This document shows, one piece after another, positions 35,868-44,384 of a stretch of 64,000 bases of DNA. Made by a program: the position numbers and the translations under genes. The notes below the pieces were generated by a model, which was not told the origin of the DNA, did not search any database, and was given only the letters and a program-made list of their open reading frames with translations. The stretch is from Pseudosulfitobacter pseudonitzschiae (GTDB taxonomy: Bacteria > Pseudomonadota > Alphaproteobacteria > Rhodobacterales > Rhodobacteraceae): contig NZ_CP022415.1 in NCBI RefSeq assembly GCF_002222635.1, positions 3,286,001 to 3,350,000 on the forward strand, in the 5' to 3' direction. Each line of letters begins with the position of its first letter. Within the stretch, counting starts at the first letter, position 1.

Positions 35868-37913
35868 CTAACGGCGGCGGCCTTCGCGCAGCCATGCGCT
35901 GACGATAAACAATGCACTGAGCATCAACACCAGCCATCCCGGCAGCAGGGCCGTTGCGCGCACATCGCGTGTTTCGAACGCATTGCGCGGGGTCAGGCCG
36001 ATCCAGCCGCGTCCGGAGGCGGGGCGGCCTTCACGTACGTTGCGGATATCGGGCAGGCCGTCTTCCAACGCCATGACGCCGCCGCGCGTACTGTCCACAG
36101 CCGGTTGCAGAAGTTCGGCGGTGCCAACGGTGTTGATAAACTCGCGCGGGGCAGCGGGGCCAAGACCGATCACCGCAGTCTGATCGCCGTTTTCCAACCG
36201 GTAGAGTCCGATTTCAGGGCCTTGGTAGTCTGCGATAAACTGGCCGGGGGCCACATTGCGTAGGGCCAATTCGGATGTGGAGCCGTCGGGCGCTGTGATG
36301 GTCACAGGCGGCACGGTGTCACCCAAGGTGCGGCGTTCGATCTGCATTGACTGGCCAGTTGCGGAGGCGGTCAGCGCCTCTTCTTCCAGTTCGGGTTCTT
36401 TCATCATCCAGTGGGCCAGACGCCTTAGCAACTCCAGTTGCGGCCCGCCGCCTTCATAGCCGCGCGACCACAGCCAAGCGTGATCCGAGGCCAGCAACGC
36501 CACACGCCCTTCGCCGACGCGGTCAAGCACCAGAAGCGGACTGTCGTTGATGCCTGACATCACCACATTGCCGGAATTGGGCGTAACGTCGATCTGGCGC
36601 AGCCAGCGGCCCCAGTCGCCACGCGACGGCAGATTGGTGGTGACGGGGTGACGCTCGCCCAGTTCAGTGACCTTGGGGCGATAGGCCTCTTCGCGCACGC
36701 GTGCGGTGGGCACGGCGGGGATCACTGCCCCCAAAGGCGAGCGGAACAGGCTGTCGGCGGTTGCAAAATCCGGCCCCGCCGCAACCAGAACGGCACCGCC
36801 ATTGCGCACATAATTGGCGACGTTTTCCAGATAGAGTGCAGGCAGGATGCCGCGCCGTTTGTAGCGGTCAAAAATGATCAGATCAAAGTCGTCGACCTTT
36901 TCCAGAAACAGCTCGCGCGTGGGAAAAGCGATCAGGCTAAGTTCACCCACTGGCACCCCGTCCTGTTTGTCGGGCGGACGCAAAATGGTGAAGTGGACCA
37001 GATCGACAGAGCTGTCCGATTTTAACAGGTTACGCCATGTGCGCCCGCCTGCGTGCGGTTCCCCCGAGACCAGCAGCACACGCAGCCTGTCACGCACGCC
37101 GTTCATCTGGATCAGCGCGGTATTGTTGCGGGCGGTCAGCTCGTCCTGTTGGGTAGGCGTGGTGAACTGGATCACGTTACGCCCGCCGTGGGGCAGGGTC
37201 ACGGGCAGGTCAATGTCCCGACCCACAGGCACACGGAAGCGTTGGGCAGGTTCGCCATCGACTGAAATATCCAGCTCGGCAAAGGGTTCGGATGCGGGTG
37301 CGGCCCCCATGTCTTCGACCCGCAGGGTCAGCGTGACGGGTTCACCGATGATGGCAAAGGCCGGTGCGCCGACCACGGTCAGGCGGCGGTCCCAGTCGTC
37401 GGCAAAACCCGATTGCAGTAGGTGCAACGGCGCGGGAAGGGCCAGCGCCATATCGGCGTCATGCGCCTGACCATCGCTGAGTGCGATGATGCCTGCCACC
37501 CGTGCCTGTGGCTCTTCTGCCAGCGCATCGGACAGGGCGCGCATCAGCATGGTGCCGCCGTCACCTTCTGCGTCGGGCACGGTGATCCGGCGAACTTCGG
37601 TATTGGGGCGCGCGGCCAGCTGTGTCTCCAACGCATCGGCGGCCGTTGCGGTCTGTTCGCTGCGCCCCGGCAGGCTTTGCGAGGCGCTGGTGTCTTCGGC
37701 CAGAATAACAATGTCGCTGAGCGGTGCGCGGTCTTCGACCAGATAGGAGGGTTGGGCCAATGCAGTCAGTACGACCAGCGCCGCCGCCCCGCGCAATGCC
37801 CAGCCGCGCAATCCGCGGATCAGGGCCAGTGCCACACCTGCCAGCGCAACCACTGCCAGCGTGATCAGCCACGTCCATGGCAGCAGCGGGTCAAAGATCA
37901 CAGACCCGGTCAT
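35868..37913 (-). CDS. Membrane protein with von Willebrand/glutamine-amidotransferase-like domain
   Basis: 681 aa, fourth gene of the moxR operon. Two N-terminal helices (TWLITLAVVALAGVALALI, then LRGAAALVVLTAL) and a C-terminal one (GWLVLMLSALFIVSAWL) frame a large extracytoplasmic or cytoplasmic region. An early part (DIVILAEDTSASQSL) resembles a degenerate vWA start, and a later GATase1-like part has RVLLVSGEPHAGGRTWRNLL and NYVRNGGAVLVAAG. Such proteins regularly follow DUF4159 proteins in alphaproteobacteria. No enzymatic residues can be named. Its ATG overlaps the preceding stop (ATGA). Confidence 0.75.
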   Translation of the reverse strand: MTGSVIFDPLLPWTWLITLAVVALAGVALALIRGLRGWALRGAAALVVLTALAQPSYLVEDRAPLSDIVILAEDTSASQSLPGRSEQTATAADALETQLAARPNTEVRRITVPDAEGDGGTMLMRALSDALAEEPQARVAGIIALSDGQAHDADMALALPAPLHLLQSGFADDWDRRLTVVGAPAFAIIGEPVTLTLRVEDMGAAPASEPFAELDISVDGEPAQRFRVPVGRDIDLPVTLPHGGRNVIQFTTPTQQDELTARNNTALIQMNGVRDRLRVLLVSGEPHAGGRTWRNLLKSDSSVDLVHFTILRPPDKQDGVPVGELSLIAFPTRELFLEKVDDFDLIIFDRYKRRGILPALYLENVANYVRNGGAVLVAAGPDFATADSLFRSPLGAVIPAVPTARVREEAYRPKVTELGERHPVTTNLPSRGDWGRWLRQIDVTPNSGNVVMSGINDSPLLVLDRVGEGRVALLASDHAWLWSRGYEGGGPQLELLRRLAHWMMKEPELEEEALTASATGQSMQIERRTLGDTVPPVTITAPDGSTSELALRNVAPGQFIADYQGPEIGLYRLENGDQTAVIGLGPAAPREFINTVGTAELLQPAVDSTRGGVMALEDGLPDIRNVREGRPASGRGWIGLTPRNAFETRDVRATALLPGWLVLMLSALFIVSAWLREGRRR

Positions 37914-40672
37914 TGGCCCAGCCGATCCAGCAACGCAGGCACATGGACCTGATCGCTTTTGTAGTTCCCGGTCAGCACATGCATCACCAGATTAACGCCA
38001 AACCGATAGGCCAGTTCGCGCTGTCGTTCACCGCCAAAGCCGCGGCCCACAGGCAACATCGGATTGCCCGACGCATCAACCGCCCATGCGCCAGCCCAGT
38101 CGTTACCACCGATCACCACGGGTGTGACCCCGTCGTTGAGGTTGCGAAATGGCATTCCTTCGACCTGTTCAGCACCGGGTGGCGCGGCCTCGACCCAGAC
38201 ATCGCGGCTGGTGTAGCGGCCTGGAAAGTCCTGCAACAGATAGAATGTACGGGTTAGCACATGATCGCCGGGCACCGGCTCCAAGGCGGGAATGTCCAGC
38301 GGTGCGGCCAGATCCTGCAACTTGCGGCCATTGGGGCTGGCTGTGCCAAAGCCTGCGACATTGGCGTCGCGGGTGTCGAACAGGATCAGCCCGCCAGAGC
38401 GCAGGTAATCGTTCAGCCGCGCATAGGCTTCTGCTGAGGGGCGCGGCTGGTTGGGGGTGATCGGCCAATAGAGCAATGGGAAAAACGCCAGATCGTCAGT
38501 CTCGAGGTTCACGCCCACTGGCAGGGCAGGTTCGACCGAGGTGCGGAAAAACAATGTATCGGACAGGCCGCGAAGTCCGGCCTGCGCAATCTCGTCCACA
38601 TCGGCGTTGCCGGTCAGCACATGGGCCAGAACAACCTCGGAGGCGGCTTCGATGCCGCGCTGGATGTCGGTGCTTTGGGCATCGGCCCCTTGCGGCAGCG
38701 CAAGCACCAAGGCCAATGCGACCACGGCACCACGGGTCGACCCCAGCCGCCCCGACAATGCCAGAGAGGCGACAACGTCAACGGCCAGCAACAGCAGCGC
38801 CATTGCCATCAGCAAGCCGCCTAAAGCTTCGGGCGGGGCGCTGCGAAAGCCGGTGACAGTGATGCGCGATGGCCAGGTCGTGGGAGTCAGAACCGCATCT
38901 GCCCCCAAGACGTTGCGCGCCAGAAACCGGTCGTCTGAAGCATAAATACCGGGCAGCATTTGCGGGCCTAGTGGTGCCTCGACCAGCGCGGGGCCTTCAA
39001 TGCCAGGCAAAGTGCCCGCGTCGCGTAGCGTGCCGTATCCGTCCATGACCTGTTCGGGTTGCCAGACGGTGCCTTGCAGATCGGCAGCATCGGGTGCGGC
39101 GGTGGCAGACGACACGGCCAGCCGTTCCAGCATTTCCACAAACAGACCTGACAGCGGCAGGGTGGACCATTCGGCATTGGCCGTCACATGGAACAACACC
39201 ACCTGCCCCTGACCAATGCGTTTGCGGGTGACCAGCGGCGTGCCATCGGAAAGATCAGCGATAACCCGTTCGGCCAGATCGGGGCCGGGCTGTGCCATGA
39301 CTTGCGCGCTGACACGCACGTCTTCGGGGATGTTCAGGCCGAAAAACGGCGAACTGTCACGGAAAGGAGCCAGCGATTTGGGCTCGCCCCAACTCATTGC
39401 GCCACCAACTGCACGGCCACCGCTGCGCAGGCGCACAGGCATTAGCGGGTCAATCGTATCGCGGCTGACATCGCTTGCGGCAACACGCGGTCCGGCAAAG
39501 CGCAACAAAAGTCCGCCGTTCTCGGTCCACGCGGTCAGGTTAGCGGTTTCGCTGTCGGTCAGGGTTGCAACATCCGCCAGCACGATCACATCGGGGTTGG
39601 CGGGCAGCACGTCAGGCAAAGCGCCATCGAGCAGGTCGGCGGTCGGGGCCAGCGCCTGCCGCAGATAGTGTAGCGGCGAAAGCAGCTCGAGCCCTTCACG
39701 GTCGGTGCGGCCAGCGATCAGTGCGACCTCGCGGCGGCGCAGGCTGTCGTCGGTCAGGGTCAGCGCACCGGCGCTGCGTCCGCCCTGAATCTCGAAACGG
39801 GTGATGCGGGCGCGCAGTTCGGCGGGCAGCACCATTTCAGTTTGCGCATCCGTCGCACCATCGGAAAATGCGGCCTGCGTTGTGGCCAGCGTGGTCGGGT
39901 TGCCCGCCGGATCGCGGCCCTGTGCCAGCAGTGTGATGGCGCGGGCAGGTCCACCTGCGGCGCGCAGGACCGAGAGTTGCACGGCACCATCTGCATAGGT
40001 CGCGGGTGTCATGCCCAATGTATTTTGTCCCGATTGGATCACCGACAGAGACCCCAGCGCCTCGAGTGCGGCCAGCACCTTATCCTGTCCCTCATAGGCC
40101 AGACTGTCGCCGATCCAGATGGCGCTGGCGGCATCGGTCTGCGCAATTAAATCAATGGCCACGTCAATCTGCGCGCTGTCAGGCTGCCACGGCTCGGGCT
40201 GCAAACCTGCAAGCCGCGCGGGCCATGTGTTGGCCGCTTGAAATACCGGTGTTTCAGGACGGGTCAGTTGCAGTATGGCAACCGTACGGTCGTCGGCGGC
40301 GGCACGGTCCAGCTCGCCTCGCAATGTCTCGATCATTTGCGGCCAGTGGGCGGCACCGGCCCATGTGCCGTCCAGCACCACCAGCAGCGGGCCGGTTTCG
40401 CGGGCGCGCTCGGCTTGCGGGTTCATCACCGGTCCGGCAAGCCCGAGGATCACCAGCGCCACCGCCAGCATCCGCAGTAACATCAGCCACCAGGGCGTGC
40501 GGTCCGACACGGCGCCGGCATCCGTCAGCCCCAGCAACAATGCCACACCGGGAAACCGGCGGCGGATCGGCGCGGGCGGAACCGCGCGCAAGATCAGCCA
40601 CAGTACAGGCAGGGCTGCCAGCGCTATCAGCAACCATGGTGCAGTAAATCCGATGCCTCCCAGAACCGTCAT
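37910..40672 (-). CDS. DUF4159 protein with BatA-type N-terminal domain
   Basis: 920 aa, third gene of the operon. The N-terminus is the aerotolerance-regulator (BatA) type: two helices (PWLLIALAALPVLWLIL and LRMLAVALVILGLAGPVM) around a PIRRRFPGV motif. A vWA-like segment (GPLLVVLDGTWAGAAHW) follows. Helix SALF-type segments occur near residue 670, and the C-terminal DUF4159 domain is visible from about 710 (LAFFPLLYWPIT, then YLRSGGLILFDTRD). ATG 40672 overlaps the DUF58 gene stop; the frame upstream is shadow. Function unknown; related operons are involved in envelope or stress functions. Confidence 0.82.
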   Translation of the reverse strand: MTVLGGIGFTAPWLLIALAALPVLWLILRAVPPAPIRRRFPGVALLLGLTDAGAVSDRTPWWLMLLRMLAVALVILGLAGPVMNPQAERARETGPLLVVLDGTWAGAAHWPQMIETLRGELDRAAADDRTVAILQLTRPETPVFQAANTWPARLAGLQPEPWQPDSAQIDVAIDLIAQTDAASAIWIGDSLAYEGQDKVLAALEALGSLSVIQSGQNTLGMTPATYADGAVQLSVLRAAGGPARAITLLAQGRDPAGNPTTLATTQAAFSDGATDAQTEMVLPAELRARITRFEIQGGRSAGALTLTDDSLRRREVALIAGRTDREGLELLSPLHYLRQALAPTADLLDGALPDVLPANPDVIVLADVATLTDSETANLTAWTENGGLLLRFAGPRVAASDVSRDTIDPLMPVRLRSGGRAVGGAMSWGEPKSLAPFRDSSPFFGLNIPEDVRVSAQVMAQPGPDLAERVIADLSDGTPLVTRKRIGQGQVVLFHVTANAEWSTLPLSGLFVEMLERLAVSSATAAPDAADLQGTVWQPEQVMDGYGTLRDAGTLPGIEGPALVEAPLGPQMLPGIYASDDRFLARNVLGADAVLTPTTWPSRITVTGFRSAPPEALGGLLMAMALLLLAVDVVASLALSGRLGSTRGAVVALALVLALPQGADAQSTDIQRGIEAASEVVLAHVLTGNADVDEIAQAGLRGLSDTLFFRTSVEPALPVGVNLETDDLAFFPLLYWPITPNQPRPSAEAYARLNDYLRSGGLILFDTRDANVAGFGTASPNGRKLQDLAAPLDIPALEPVPGDHVLTRTFYLLQDFPGRYTSRDVWVEAAPPGAEQVEGMPFRNLNDGVTPVVIGGNDWAGAWAVDASGNPMLPVGRGFGGERQRELAYRFGVNLVMHVLTGNYKSDQVHVPALLDRLGQ

Positions 40673-41556
40673 CCGCGCACCGCCACGGTGCGGTCCATCG
40701 CACGGTAAAGCCACAACAGCGCCGATTGCGCACTGCTGTCAGTGTGATGTTCGCCGTATTGCCAGCCGGTCAGCCCGCACAGGTGCCGAAGTTCTGCCTT
40801 GCGGGCAGCCAGACGTTCTAGATAGCGATTGCGCAGGTCGTTCGCCTTGAGCGTTTCGTGACGCAACGTGCCGCCGACGCTTTCAAAGATGGTGCGTCCG
40901 CGAAACGGGAACGCCTCTTCCGACGGGTCCAGAACATGCAACAGGACGCCGCGCACACCACGGTCGGCGGCTTTGGTCAGGGCCAATTGCACGTCAGCTA
41001 TGTCGCCCATGAAATCAGATACGAACACGGCCTGTGCATGGGGGATCATCGCACGGTGTTCGGGGGGGCTGTAATCGTCGTCGGAATCCTCCGACAGCAT
41101 TTCGGCCAACCGTATCACCTGCATCCGCCCGCGTCGGGGCGGTAGGCTGATGCCGGTCAGACCCACACGTTCGCCGCCGCGCACCAGCAGGATCGCCAGT
41201 GCCAGCGTCAGAACGCGCGCGCGCTCGGACTTGGTCGGCAGCGTGTCGGCGCTGGCAAAGCGCATCGAGGCACCTTGATCGCACCACAGCATAACCGATT
41301 GCGCGATCTGCCATTCGCGTTCGCGCACGAACTGTGTATCGCCCATCGCACTTCGGCGGTGATCAATCATGCGTCGGCTGTCGCCTATCTGCGCCGGACG
41401 GTATTGCCAGAAATCATCACCGGTGCCCGCTCGCCTGCGCCCATGGTCGCCCAACAGGACGGCTCCGGCCAGATGCTCGGCATGGGCCAGCAGCGCGGGC
41501 AGGCGCGCGGCCTGATCCTCGGCTGTCTGACGCAAGGTGATCGGGTTTGGCGTCAC
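40669..41556 (-). CDS. DUF58 domain-containing protein
   Basis: 295 aa, second gene of the operon. The DUF58 signature is in GDDFWQYRPAQIGDSRRMIDH near residue 48, followed by a vWA-like metal-site stretch (MLWCDQGASMRF) and VFVSDFMGDIADV. DUF58 proteins are typical partners of MoxR AAA ATPases. Start and stop both overlap neighbours by 4 nt, so translation is coupled through the operon. Confidence 0.88.
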   Translation of the reverse strand: MTPNPITLRQTAEDQAARLPALLAHAEHLAGAVLLGDHGRRRAGTGDDFWQYRPAQIGDSRRMIDHRRSAMGDTQFVREREWQIAQSVMLWCDQGASMRFASADTLPTKSERARVLTLALAILLVRGGERVGLTGISLPPRRGRMQVIRLAEMLSEDSDDDYSPPEHRAMIPHAQAVFVSDFMGDIADVQLALTKAADRGVRGVLLHVLDPSEEAFPFRGRTIFESVGGTLRHETLKANDLRNRYLERLAARKAELRHLCGLTGWQYGEHHTDSSAQSALLWLYRAMDRTVAVRG

Positions 41557-42563
41557 GCGGCGGCCTCACCCCGGCGGGACAGGCCCGCGGCGGTGGTTTC
41601 GATCAGATTAACAAGGCTGTCGCCCCGCGCCCGTGCAGCAAAGTTCAGCGCCATACGGTGGCTGAGTACAGGCCGCGCCATATCGACGACATCTTCGGCA
41701 GAGGGGGCCAGACGGCCATCCAGCAACGCCTTGGCCCGCACTGCCAGCATCAATGCCTGCGACGCACGCGGGCCGGGGCCCCATGCCACAGTGTCGCGCA
41801 CTTGTTGCGACGCATCGGGTGCATCTGGTCGGAACGCGCGCACGAGATCAAGGATCATTTCGACCACACTGTCGCCCACCGGCATCCGGCGCAACAATCG
41901 TTGTGCCGCCAGCAATTCGCCGTCCGAGAACACAGGCACCACTTGCGCCTCGGTCTCGCCGGTGGTGGCGATCAGGATGTCACGCTCGGTCGCGCGATCA
42001 GGATAGTCCACGTCGATCTGCAAAAGGAAACGGTCAAGCTGTGCTTCGGGCAGGGGATAGGTGCCCTCTTGTTCAATGGGGTTTTGCGTTGCCAGAACGT
42101 GGAACGGGTTGCCAAGAGGGCGATCTTTGCCCGCGACGGTAACGGTTTTTTCCTGCATCGCCTGCAACAGCGCTGATTGCGTGCGCGGCGAGGCGCGGTT
42201 GATTTCGTCGGCCATCAACAACTGGCAAAAGATCGGCCCGGGCAAAAAGCGGAATGCGCGGCTGCCGTCGGCAGAGGTGTCCAGAACTTCTGACCCCAGA
42301 ATGTCGGCGGGCATCAGATCGGGCGTGAACTGTACGCGGTTGCCATCCAGCCCCATCACTGTGCTGAGGGTTTCAACCAGTCGTGTCTTGCCCAGACCGG
42401 GCAAGCCGATCAACAGACCGTGGCCACCACACAAAAGCGCCGTCAATGTCAGGTCGACAACCCGTGGCTGCCCGATAAACCGCCATGTGATCGACGCCTT
42501 GGCTTCGGCCAGCTTCTCGCCCAAGGCTTCGATCTCGGCCACCATGTTTTCGGCGTCACTCAT
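41553..42563 (-). CDS. MoxR-family AAA ATPase
   Basis: 336 aa chaperone-like ATPase, first gene of the operon. Walker A is GLPGLGKT, Walker B LLMADEINRASP, followed by QSALLQAMQEKTVTV and sensor 1 in VLATQNPIEQEGTYPLPEAQ, all diagnostic of MoxR. The family remodels or loads metal-binding vWA proteins, which suits the DUF58 and vWA-like partners downstream. It is divergent from the DUF1285 gene with 91 bp between. Confidence 0.92.
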   Translation of the reverse strand: MSDAENMVAEIEALGEKLAEAKASITWRFIGQPRVVDLTLTALLCGGHGLLIGLPGLGKTRLVETLSTVMGLDGNRVQFTPDLMPADILGSEVLDTSADGSRAFRFLPGPIFCQLLMADEINRASPRTQSALLQAMQEKTVTVAGKDRPLGNPFHVLATQNPIEQEGTYPLPEAQLDRFLLQIDVDYPDRATERDILIATTGETEAQVVPVFSDGELLAAQRLLRRMPVGDSVVEMILDLVRAFRPDAPDASQQVRDTVAWGPGPRASQALMLAVRAKALLDGRLAPSAEDVVDMARPVLSHRMALNFAARARGDSLVNLIETTAAGLSRRGEAAA

Positions 42564-42654
42564 GACTTTTCACTCTCGCATGTTACATTGCTTCTTCAGA
42601 CAACGTATCGTGCAAACGCCAAATAGCAAAAGCCGGAAGGGGTAAAATCCAGTC

Positions 42655-43230
42655 ATGAGTGGACAAAAAACCGTGACGCCCAGTGCAGACAGCCTTGTTG
42701 CGTCGATTAAAGCGGCAAAAACACGCGGTTTGCCGCCCGTGGATAAGTGGGATCCCGCCTTTTGCGGCGATCTGGACATGCAGATCAAACGCGATGGCAC
42801 ATGGTTTTATCAGGGCACGCCAATCGGGCGACCCGGGCTGGTTAAAATGTTCGCATCGATTCTGAAGCGTGAAGGTGATCGTTATTTTCTGGTCACCCCC
42901 GTCGAAAAGGTAGGGATCACTGTCGAGGATGCGCCGTTTCTGGCCGTCGATTTTGACGTGGAAGGCAAAGGCAAGGATCAGGAACTGACCTTTGTCACTA
43001 AAACCGACGATGTCACCGTTGCAGGCCCCGACACACCCATCCGCGTCGAACGCGATGCCGACACCGGCGAGCCGTCGCCCTATGTCCTTGTGCGCCGCAA
43101 TCTTGAGGCCTTGATTGATCGCAAGAGTTTTTACCGTCTGGTGGATATCGGTACGCATCATGACGGCTGGTTTGGCGTTTGGTCCAAAGGGGCGTTCTTT
43201 GGCATCATTCCGTCTGACGAATTGCCCTGA
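42655..43230 (+). CDS. DUF1285 domain-containing protein
   Basis: 191 aa. The DUF1285 pattern is seen in LPPVDKWDPAFCGDLDMQIK, DGTWFYQGTPIGRPGLVKMF and YFLVTPVEKVGI. No signal or membrane segment. The family is widespread in Proteobacteria and of unknown function. A neighbouring hydroxypyruvate isomerase-like gene follows after 52 nt on the same strand. Confidence 0.87.
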   Translation: MSGQKTVTPSADSLVASIKAAKTRGLPPVDKWDPAFCGDLDMQIKRDGTWFYQGTPIGRPGLVKMFASILKREGDRYFLVTPVEKVGITVEDAPFLAVDFDVEGKGKDQELTFVTKTDDVTVAGPDTPIRVERDADTGEPSPYVLVRRNLEALIDRKSFYRLVDIGTHHDGWFGVWSKGAFFGIIPSDELP

Positions 43231-43282
43231 AACTGCGCGTTTAGCACTTGGCGCGCCGTGCGCGGTGCGGCAGATTGCAGCT

Positions 43283-44041
43283 ATGCCCAGATTTGCCGCA
43301 AACCTTACACATCTTTGGCCCGACCTGCCGTTCCTTGATCGCTTTGACGCAGCAGGAGAGGCAGGATTCAAGGCGGTTGAAGTGCTGTTTCCCTACGACT
43401 TTCCCGCGGGTGACATTCAGCAAGCCCTGCGGCGAAACGCGCTTGAGATGATTTTGATCAACGCGCCACCACCGAATTACACTGGTGGTGATCGTGGATT
43501 TTCCGCGATTGCAGGACGTGAAGAACGGTTTGCACATGACATGCGCCGCGCCACACGGTTTGCGCAGGCACTGGGCGTGTCGTTCATTCACGTGATGGCG
43601 GGCGTGGCGCAGGGGGATACGGCCCGAGCCACGATGGTGGAAAACCTGAAACGGGCCTGCGATCTGGCCCCCAAGGGGCTGACCCTGACATTAGAGCCGT
43701 TGTGCCCTGCCTCGGCGCCCGGCTATTTTTTGAACAACTTTGACCTTGCCGCAGGGATCATCGAAGAGGTCGGCGCCGACAATCTGGCGCTGCAATGGGA
43801 CAGCTACCACGCCCAAGAGATCACTGGCGACGCGCTGGCGTCCTTTGCGGCACTGCGCCCGATGATCCGCCACATCCAGATCGGCGACGCTCCGGATCGT
43901 GGCCCGCCGGGGGCGGGTACGGTCGATTTTGCGACGCTATTCCGTGCCATTGACGACAGCGGCTATGACGGTTGGGTGTCGGCGGAATACACGCCGGGCG
44001 GGCCGACCGGTAAAACACTGGACTGGATGCGGTTGGGCTGA
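43283..44041 (+). CDS. Hydroxypyruvate isomerase-like TIM-barrel protein
   Basis: 252 aa sugar-phosphate isomerase/epimerase-type TIM barrel (Hyi/OtnI group). ATG 43283 gives the family N-terminus PRFAANLTHLWPDLPFLDRF. Expected metal-ligand regions are LEPLCP (Glu), LQWDSYHAQ (Asp and His), and WVSAEYTPGG (Glu) near the end. Likely converts hydroxypyruvate and tartronate semialdehyde or a related sugar acid; the exact substrate is uncertain because no glyoxylate genes are adjacent. The longer frame from 43115 overlaps DUF1285 and is not supported. Confidence 0.8.
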   Translation: MPRFAANLTHLWPDLPFLDRFDAAGEAGFKAVEVLFPYDFPAGDIQQALRRNALEMILINAPPPNYTGGDRGFSAIAGREERFAHDMRRATRFAQALGVSFIHVMAGVAQGDTARATMVENLKRACDLAPKGLTLTLEPLCPASAPGYFLNNFDLAAGIIEEVGADNLALQWDSYHAQEITGDALASFAALRPMIRHIQIGDAPDRGPPGAGTVDFATLFRAIDDSGYDGWVSAEYTPGGPTGKTLDWMRLG

Positions 44042-44152
44042 AACGACGCTGCCATTTGTGCGTGCCTGTCTGCGAGATTTTGAACAACACAAGGCTGGAC
44101 CCGCGCCGCAGGCCGTGGGAAATTCCCGCCCGTATCACCAAGAGGTCTGCCA

Positions 44153-44380
44153 ATGATTCCCGCCCGCTATGCCCACATCGTCTTTGGTTTTGTCCTTAGC
44201 GGAATGATGTCTCTGATTGTCTCGGGCATCAGCATGTTGCGCGCAACCGAGGTCTGGGACGGCTTCTTTGGCATCTGGATGGGTGCATGGCTGACCAGCT
44301 GGGCCGTGGCCTTTCCAGTAGTGTTGTTCGTGGCCCCGTTGGCACGGCGGATGGTGATGCGGATTACCCTACCGGGCTAA
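44153..44380 (+). CDS. DUF2798 small membrane protein
   Basis: 75 aa with two membrane helices (HIVFGFVLSGMMSLIVSGIS and LTSWAVAFPVVLFVAPLA) ending in the RRMVMRI motif typical of DUF2798. The role is unknown. It ends 4 nt before the convergent polA gene; 111 nt separate it from the isomerase gene, and no promoter is clear. Confidence 0.82.
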   Translation: MIPARYAHIVFGFVLSGMMSLIVSGISMLRATEVWDGFFGIWMGAWLTSWAVAFPVVLFVAPLARRMVMRITLPG

Positions 44381-44384
44381 GGCG

